This document shows positions 58,206-64,000 of a DNA stretch of 64,000 bases, in pieces; within the stretch, counting starts at the first letter, position 1; the number at the start of each line of letters is the position of its first letter. The stretch lies in the NCBI RefSeq assembly GCF_018294505.1, contig NC_057809.1, forward strand, positions 508,549,914 through 508,613,913, given 5' to 3'. This DNA is from Triticum aestivum. Its lineage: Eukaryota > Streptophyta > Magnoliopsida > Poales > Poaceae. The translations under genes and the position numbers were made by a program. The notes beneath the pieces were generated by a model. That model saw nothing but the letters and a program-made list of their open reading frames with translations, was not told the DNA's origin and did no database searches.

Positions 58206-58432
58206 CTCGTGTTTCTGCTGTGTCGAGATGCTCTCTCACAATGCATTACCGCTCGCGGTCATGGCGGAGGTGGTGCACGGGAGGAGGATGTGGAGCGGAC
58301 TTGTTGTGGTGCATTTTTTTCGGAGTGACCTCGTTTAAATAGCATATGCCGATGAGGCCAAGTGATGGGGTGTGTCAATGCGGGTGCCGGAGTTGGTTTC
58401 TTGGTAGGCATGCCCGTTTGAATGTGGTAGAT

Positions 58433-60172
58433 TGTTGGAAATATGCCCTAGAGGCAATAATAAAAGCATTATTATTATATTTCCTTGTTCATGATAATTG
58501 TCTTTATTCATGCTATAATTGTGTTATCCGGAAATCGTAATGCATGTGTGAATAACAGACACCAACATGTCCCTAGTGAGCCTCTAGTTGACTAGCTCGT
58601 TGATCAACAGATAGTCATGGTTTCCTGACTATGGACACTGGATGTCATTGATAACGAGATCACATCATTGGGAGAATGATGTGATGGACGAGACCCAATC
58701 CTAAACATAGCACAAGATCGTATAGTTCGTTTGCTAGAGTTTTGCAATGTCAAAGTATCTTTTCCTTAGACCATGAGATCGTGTAACTCCCGGATACCGT
58801 AGGAGTGCTTTGGGTATGCCAAACGTCACAACGTAACTGGGTGACTATAAAGGTAGACTACGGGTATCTCCGAAAGTGTCTGTTGGGTGACATGGATCAA
58901 GACTGGGATTTGTCACTCCGTATGACGGAGAGGTATCACTGGGCCCACTCGGTAATGCATCATCATAATGAGCTCAGAGTGACCAAGTGTCTGGTCACGG
59001 GATCATGCATTACGGTACGAGTAAAGTGACTTGCCGGTAACGAGATTGAACGAGGTATTGGGATACCGACGATCGAATCTCGGGCAAGTAACATATCGAT
59101 AGACAAAGGGAATAGCGTACGGGGTTGATTGAATCCTCGACATCGTGGTTCATCCGATGAGATCATCGTGGAGCATGTGGGAGCCAACATGGGTATCCAG
59201 ATCCCGCTGTTGGTTATTGACCGGAGAGTCGTCTCGGTCATGTCTGCTTGTCTCCCGAACCCGTAGGGTCTACACACTTAAGGTTCGGTTACGCTAGGGT
59301 TGTAGGGATATGTATATGCAGTAACCCGAATGTTGTTCGGAGTCCCGGATGAGATCCCGGACGTCACGAGGAGTTCCGGAATGGTCCGGAGGTAAAGATT
59401 TATATATGGGAAGTCCTGTTTCGGGCATCGGGACAAGTTTCGGGGTTATCGGTATTGTACCGGGACCACCGGAAGGGTCCCGGGGGTCCACCGGGTGGGT
59501 CCACCTGTCCCGGGGGGCCACATGGGCTGTAAGGGGGTGCGCCTTGGCCTAATGGGCCAAGGGCACCAGCCCCACATAGGCCCATGCGCCTAGGGTTTAA
59601 GGGGGCAAGAGTCCTAGGAGGGTAAGGCACCTCCTAGGTGCCTTGGGGGGGAGGGAAACCTCCCCTTGGCCGCCGGCCATAGGAGATTGGATCTCCTAGG
59701 CTGCGCACCACCCCCCCTTGGCACCCCTATATATAGTGGGGGAGAGGAGGGACTTCATACCTGAACGCCTCGGCCTTTGGTTGCCTCCTTCTCCCTCCCC
59801 AACACCTCCTCAACCTCCATAGTGCTTAGCGAAGCTCTGCCGGAGTACTGCAGCTCCATCAACACCACGCCGTCGTGCTGCTGCTGGTGCCATCTCCCTC
59901 AACCTCTCCTCCCTCCCTTGCTGGATCAAGAAGGAGGAGACGTGGCTGTTCCGTACGTGTGTTGAACGCGGAGGTGCCGTCCGTTCGGCGCTGGTCATCG
60001 GTGATTTGGATCACGTCGAGTACGACTACATCATCACCGTTCTTTTGAACGCTTCCGCTCGCGATCTACAAAGGTATGTAGATGCATCTAATCACTCGTT
60101 GCTAGATGAACTCCTAGATGATCTTGGTGAAACGAGTAGGAAAATTTTTGTTTTCTGCAACGTTCCCCAACA
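58433..60172 (+). repeat. 5' LTR of the plus-strand Copia element (1,740 bp)
   Basis: It starts TGTTGGAAATATGCCC and ends CCCCAACA. It includes the 27-nt hairpin (58659-58685) also found in the other two Copia LTRs and a TATA box at 59728-59736. Confidence 0.9.
59728..59736 (+). promoter_or_regulatory. TATA box of the Copia LTR
   Basis: The sequence CTATATATA in a C-rich context corresponds in position to the TATATATAG of the minus-strand Copia LTR. It should set the start of the element's genomic RNA a few tens of bases downstream. Confidence 0.6.
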
Positions 60173-60173
60173 G

Positions 60174-60186
60174 TGGCATCATGAGC
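60174..60186 (+). other. Primer binding site of the plus-strand Copia element, altered
   Basis: TGGCATCATGAGC differs from TGGTATCAGAGC by one substitution and one inserted T. The related minus-strand copy has only the substitution. The insertion probably weakens tRNA-iMet pairing. Confidence 0.75.
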
Positions 60187-61467
60187 TAGGTCTATGCGTA
60201 GTTCTTCTTGCGCGAGTAGAACACAATTTGTTGTGGGCGTAGATTTGTCAACTTTCTTGCCGTTACTAGTCCTTTCTTGCTTCAGCGGTATTGTGGGATG
60301 AAGCGGCCCGGACCAACCTTACACGTACGCTTACGTGAGACCGGTTCCACCGACTAACATGCACTAGTTGCATAAGGTGGCTGGCGGGTGTCTGTCTCTC
60401 CTACTTTAGTTGGAGCGGAATCGATGAACAGGGTCCTTATGAAGGGTAAATAGAAGTTGACAAATCACGTTGTGGCTTTAACGTAGGTAAGAAAACGTTC
60501 TTGCTAGAACCCTAATTCAGCCACGTAAAACTTGCAACAACAATTAGAGGACGTCTAACTTGTTTTTGCAGCAAGTGGTTTGTGATATGATATGGCCAAA
60601 GTTGTGATGAATGATGAATGATCTATATGTGATGTATGAGATGTTCATGCTATTGTAATAGGATTCACGACTTGCATGTCGATGAGTATGACAACCGGCA
60701 GGAGCCATAGGAGTTGTCTTTATTCTTTTATATGACCTGCGTGTCATCAAGAAACGCCATGTAAATTACTTTACTTTATTGCTAAACGCGTTAGCCATAG
60801 TAGTAGAAGTAATAGTTGGCGAGCAACTTCATGGAGACACGATGATGGAGATCATGATGATGGAGATCATGGTGTCAAGCCGGTGACAAGATGATCATGG
60901 AGCCCCAAGATGGAGATCAAAGGAGCTATGTGATATTGGCCATATCATGTCACGTTTATTATTTGATTGCATGTGATGTTTATCATGTTTTGCATCTTGT
61001 TTACTTAGAACGACGGTAGTAAATAAGATGATCCCTCACAATAATTTCAAGAAGTGTTCCCCCTAACTGTGCACCGTTGCGACAGTTCGCTGTTTCAAAA
61101 CACCACGTGATGATCGGGTGTTTTATTCAGACGTTCACATACAACGGGTGTAAGACAGATTTACACATGCAAACACTTAGGTTGACTTGACGAGCCTAGC
61201 ATGTACAGACATGGCCTCGGAACACAGAAGACCGAAAGGTCGAGCATGAGTCGTATAGAAGATACGATCAACATGAAGATGTTCACCGATGTTGACTAGT
61301 CCGTCTCACGTGATGATCGGACACGGTCTAGTTTAACTCGGATCATGTAATACTTAGATGACCAGAGGGATGTCTAATCTAAGTGGGAGTTCACTAATAA
61401 TTTGATTAGTTGAACTTAATTATCATGAACTTAGTCTAAAATCTTTGCAATATGTCTTGTAGATCAA
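60187..61467 (+). other. Untranslated leader of the plus-strand Copia element
   Basis: About 1.28 kb between PBS and gag, collinear with 47749-49025 on the minus strand. No conserved open frame; packaging and dimerisation signals would be expected here but are not identified. Confidence 0.75.
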
Positions 61468-64000
61468 ATGGCCAACGTAGTCCTCAACTTCAACGCGTTC
61501 CTAGAGAAAACTAAGCTGAAAGACGATGGCAGCAACTATACGGACTGGGTCCGGAACCTGAGGATCATCCTCATAGCTGCCAAGAAAGATTATGTCCTAC
61601 AAGCACCGCTTGGTGACGCACCCGTTCTCCCTGCAGAACAAGATGTTATGAACGCTTGGCAGGCACGTTTCGATGACTACTCCCTCGTTCAGTGCGGCAT
61701 GCTTTACAGCCTAGAGCCGGGGCTCCAAAAGCGTTTTGAGAGACATGGAGCATATGAGATGTTCGAAGAGCTGAAAATGGTTTTCCAAGCTCATGCCCGG
61801 GTCGAGAGATATGAAGTCTCCGACAAATTCTTTAGCTGTAAGATGGAGGAAAACAGTTCTGTCAGTGAGCACATACTCACTATGTCTGGGTTGCATAACC
61901 GCTTGACTCAGCTGGGAGTTAATCTCCCGGATGATGCGGTCATTGACAGAATCCTCCAGTCGCTTCCACCAAGCTACAAGAGCTTTGTGATGAACTTCAA
62001 TATGCAGGGGATGGAAAAGACCATTCCTGAAGTATTTGCTATGCTGAAATCAGCAGAGGTAGAAGTCAGAAAGGAACATCAAGTGTTGATGGTCAATAAA
62101 ACCACTAAGTTCAAGAAAGGCAAGGGTAAAAAGAACTTCAAGAAGGACGGCAAGGAGGTTGCCGCGCCCGGCAAGCAAGCTGCTGGGAAGAAGCCAAAGA
62201 ATGGACCCAAGCCCGAGACTGAGTGCTTTTATTGCAAGGGAAGCGGTCACTGGAAGCGGAACTGCCCTAAGTACTTAGCGGATAAGAAGGCCGGCAAAAC
62301 AAAAGGTATATGTGATATACATGTAATTGATGTGTACCTTACTAGTGCCCGTAGTAGCTCCTGGGTATTTGATACCGGTGCAGTTGCTCACATTTGTAAC
62401 TCAAAGCAGGGGCTGCGGAATAAGCGGAAACTGGCAAAGGACGAGGTGACGATGCGCGTCGGGAATGGTTCCAAGGTCAATGTGATCGCCGTCGGCACGC
62501 TACCTCTGCATCTCCCTTCGGGATTAGTTTTAAACCTTAATAATTGTTATTTAGTGCCAGCTTTGAGCATGAACATTGTATCGGGATCTCGTTTAATTCG
62601 AGATGGCTACTCTTTTAAATCTGAGAATAATGGTTGTTCCATTTTTATGAGAGATATGTTTTATGGTCATGCTCCTATGGTGAATGGTTTATTCCTTATG
62701 AATCTCGAACGTGATGCTACACATATTCATAATGTGAGTACCAAAAGAAGTAAGGTTGATAATGATAGTCCCACATACTTGTGGCACTGCCGCCTTGGTC
62801 ACATAGGTGTTAAACGCATGAAGAAGCTCCATGCTGATGGACTTTTAGAGTCTCTTGATTATGAATCATTTGACACGTGCGAACCATGCCTTATGGGTAA
62901 AATGACCAAGACTCCGTTCTCAGGAACAATGGAGCGAGCAACCGACTTATTGGAAATCATACATACTGATGTGTGCGGTCCGATGAGTGTTGAGGCTCGC
63001 GGTGGCTATCGTTATGTTCTCACCCTCACTGATGATTTAAGTAGGTATGGGTATATCTACTTAATGAAACACAAGTCTGAAACCTTTGAAAAGTTCAAGG
63101 AATTTCAGAGTGAGGTTGAAAATCAACGTGACAGGAAAATCAAGTTTCTACGATCAGATCGTGGAGGAGAATACTTGAGTCACGAGTTTGGGGCACACTT
63201 AAGAAAATGTGGAATAGTTTCACAACTCACGCCGCCTGGAACACCTCAGCGTAATGGTGTGTCCGAACGTCGTAATCGCACTCTGTTAGATATGGTGCGA
63301 TCTATGATGTCTCTTACCGATTTACCGCTTTCTTTTTGGGGCTATGCTTTAGAGACTGCCGCATTCACTTTAAATAGGGCTCCGTCGAAATCCGTTGAGA
63401 CGACACCGTATGAATTATGGTTTGGGAAGAAACCTAAGCTGTCGTTTCTAAAAGTTTGGGGATGCGATGCTTATGTCAAGAAACTTCAACCTGAAAAGCT
63501 CGAACCCAAATCGGAAAAATGCGTCTTCATAGGGTACCCAAAAGAAACTATTGGGTACACCTTCTACCTCAGATCCGAAGGCAAGATCTTTGTTGCCAAG
63601 AATGGGTCCTTTCTGGAGAAAGAGTTTCTCTCGAAAGAAGTAAGTGGGAGGAAAGTAGAGCTTGATGAAGTATTGCCTCTTGAACCGGAAAATGGCGCAA
63701 CTCAAGAAAATGTTCCTGAGGTGCCTGCACCGACTAGAGAGGAAGTTAATGAAAATGATCAAGATACTTCTGATCAAGCCCCTACTGAAATCCGAAGGTC
63801 CACAAGGACACGTTCCGCACCAGAGTGGTACGGCAACCCTGTCTTGGAAATCATGTTGTTAGACAACGGTGAACCTTCGAACTATGAAGAAGCGATGGCG
63901 GGACCGGATTCCGACAAATGGCTGGAAGCCATGAAATCCGAGATAGGATCCATGTATGAAAACAAAGTATGGACTTTGACTGACTTGCCCGTTGAGCGGC
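61468..64000 (+). CDS. Copia Gag-Pol polyprotein, intact as far as seen (partial at the window end)
   Basis: The frame is open from the ATG at 61468 to the window end, 844 codons, with no stop or shift. Order of domains: capsid (about residues 1-220), a Lys-rich linker, a CCHC zinc knuckle (C253, C256, H261, C266), aspartic protease (DTG at 302-304), GAG-pre-integrase zinc site (H440, H445, C471, C474), integrase core with D501, D564 and E600 (exact D-x35-E spacing), the integrase C-terminal region (KCVFIGY) and the very start of RT (WLEAMKSEI). Gag packages the RNA, the protease matures the polyprotein and the integrase inserts the cDNA. The start is supported by the homologous MAxxNV-type start in the minus-strand copy. 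RT and RNase H lie outside the window, so competence cannot be judged; the altered PBS argues against it. Confidence 0.93.
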   Translation, partial: MANVVLNFNAFLEKTKLKDDGSNYTDWVRNLRIILIAAKKDYVLQAPLGDAPVLPAEQDVMNAWQARFDDYSLVQCGMLYSLEPGLQKRFERHGAYEMFEELKMVFQAHARVERYEVSDKFFSCKMEENSSVSEHILTMSGLHNRLTQLGVNLPDDAVIDRILQSLPPSYKSFVMNFNMQGMEKTIPEVFAMLKSAEVEVRKEHQVLMVNKTTKFKKGKGKKNFKKDGKEVAAPGKQAAGKKPKNGPKPETECFYCKGSGHWKRNCPKYLADKKAGKTKGICDIHVIDVYLTSARSSSWVFDTGAVAHICNSKQGLRNKRKLAKDEVTMRVGNGSKVNVIAVGTLPLHLPSGLVLNLNNCYLVPALSMNIVSGSRLIRDGYSFKSENNGCSIFMRDMFYGHAPMVNGLFLMNLERDATHIHNVSTKRSKVDNDSPTYLWHCRLGHIGVKRMKKLHADGLLESLDYESFDTCEPCLMGKMTKTPFSGTMERATDLLEIIHTDVCGPMSVEARGGYRYVLTLTDDLSRYGYIYLMKHKSETFEKFKEFQSEVENQRDRKIKFLRSDRGGEYLSHEFGAHLRKCGIVSQLTPPGTPQRNGVSERRNRTLLDMVRSMMSLTDLPLSFWGYALETAAFTLNRAPSKSVETTPYELWFGKKPKLSFLKVWGCDAYVKKLQPEKLEPKSEKCVFIGYPKETIGYTFYLRSEGKIFVAKNGSFLEKEFLSKEVSGRKVELDEVLPLEPENGATQENVPEVPAPTREEVNENDQDTSDQAPTEIRRSTRTRSAPEWYGNPVLEIMLLDNGEPSNYEEAMAGPDSDKWLEAMKSEIGSMYENKVWTLTDLPVER

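Larger units (their letters stand above)
56805..58432 (+). mobile_element. Left part of a second, rearranged PIF/Harbinger element, cut by a Copia insertion
   Basis: It starts GAGCATCTCTAGCA preceded by TTA (56802-56804), a Harbinger-type left end. It contains a transposase N-terminal remnant on the plus strand and a decayed ORF on the minus strand. No right terminal repeat is found before the Copia LTR at 58433, so that end should lie beyond the window if it survives. Confidence 0.6.
58433..64000 (+). mobile_element. BARE/Angela-type Copia retrotransposon, 5' part, running off the window
   Basis: A 1,740-bp LTR is followed by a PBS, a ~1.3 kb leader and an open gag-pol frame to the last base. 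The left flank TAGAT (58428-58432) would be the target duplication; its partner is outside the window. The element inserted in the second Harbinger. It is the same broad family as the 45966-50809 element, in the opposite orientation, and far better preserved in its coding region. Confidence 0.92.

Overview
The window looks like intergenic DNA from a large grass genome, most probably Triticeae (wheat, barley or Aegilops). The evidence is the repeat families. Three Copia LTR stretches carry the BARE/WIS/Angela end TGTTGGAAATATGCCC. Three Athila-lineage Gypsy copies have LTRs running TGATACGTCTCC to GTAGTAGACATCA (I believe Sabrina; the name is from memory). There are several very large Gypsy LTRs, a Stowaway MITE and PIF/Harbinger elements. 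I see no rRNA, tRNA, CRISPR array or convincing host gene.

Layout. 1-2530 is the 3' part of a large Gypsy LTR (element A), inserted in the 3' LTR of Sabrina-like copy 1 (2531-9623, minus). That copy sits in a minus-strand Copia 3' LTR (9624-10753), which is followed by a Copia RNase H remnant. 11040-21838 is element D: a duplicated internal fragment, LTR1, a degenerate interior and LTR2. D interrupts the 5' LTR of Sabrina-like copy 2 (21839-45965, plus). The 3' LTR of copy 2 is split by element F (28108-45361), a solo LTR of about 4.8 kb. F is in turn split by element E (31901-44329), which has two 4.2 kb LTRs and an exact 5-bp target duplication. Copy 2 sits in the integrase region of a minus-strand Copia (45966-50809) that is probably the same element as the 9624-11039 remnant. 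Nearly everything from the left edge to 50809 is therefore one nest, four levels deep.

50810-58432 is the only stretch that is mostly not LTR retrotransposon. It holds a GC-rich segment with an ORF interrupted by a solo Sabrina-like LTR (51101-52789, perfect TSD), a LINE-like 3' end, a Stowaway MITE, a PIF/Harbinger element with a decayed DDE transposase (54241-56360, perfect TIRs and TTA TSD), and the left part of a second, rearranged Harbinger. 58433-64000 is the 5' part of a plus-strand Copia. Its gag-pol frame is uninterrupted from 61468 to the window end (844 codons) and is the only clearly intact protein-coding sequence here.

The most unusual signal is shared by the large Gypsy LTRs A, D, E and F. 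Each has a CAG|GCAAG sequence, the consensus of a GC-AG intron donor, and 1.2-1.8 kb downstream an acceptor-like AG. In A and in both LTRs of D, the two flanking exon-like segments have the same phases and join in frame to short Asp/Tyr-rich C-termini ending in a stop. The putative intron carries a palindromic cassette (CCCTGCAGGG, then an ATTCGAAT-type core) in all four families. This suggests a spliced ORF or RNA module inside the LTRs; it is inference from sequence alone.
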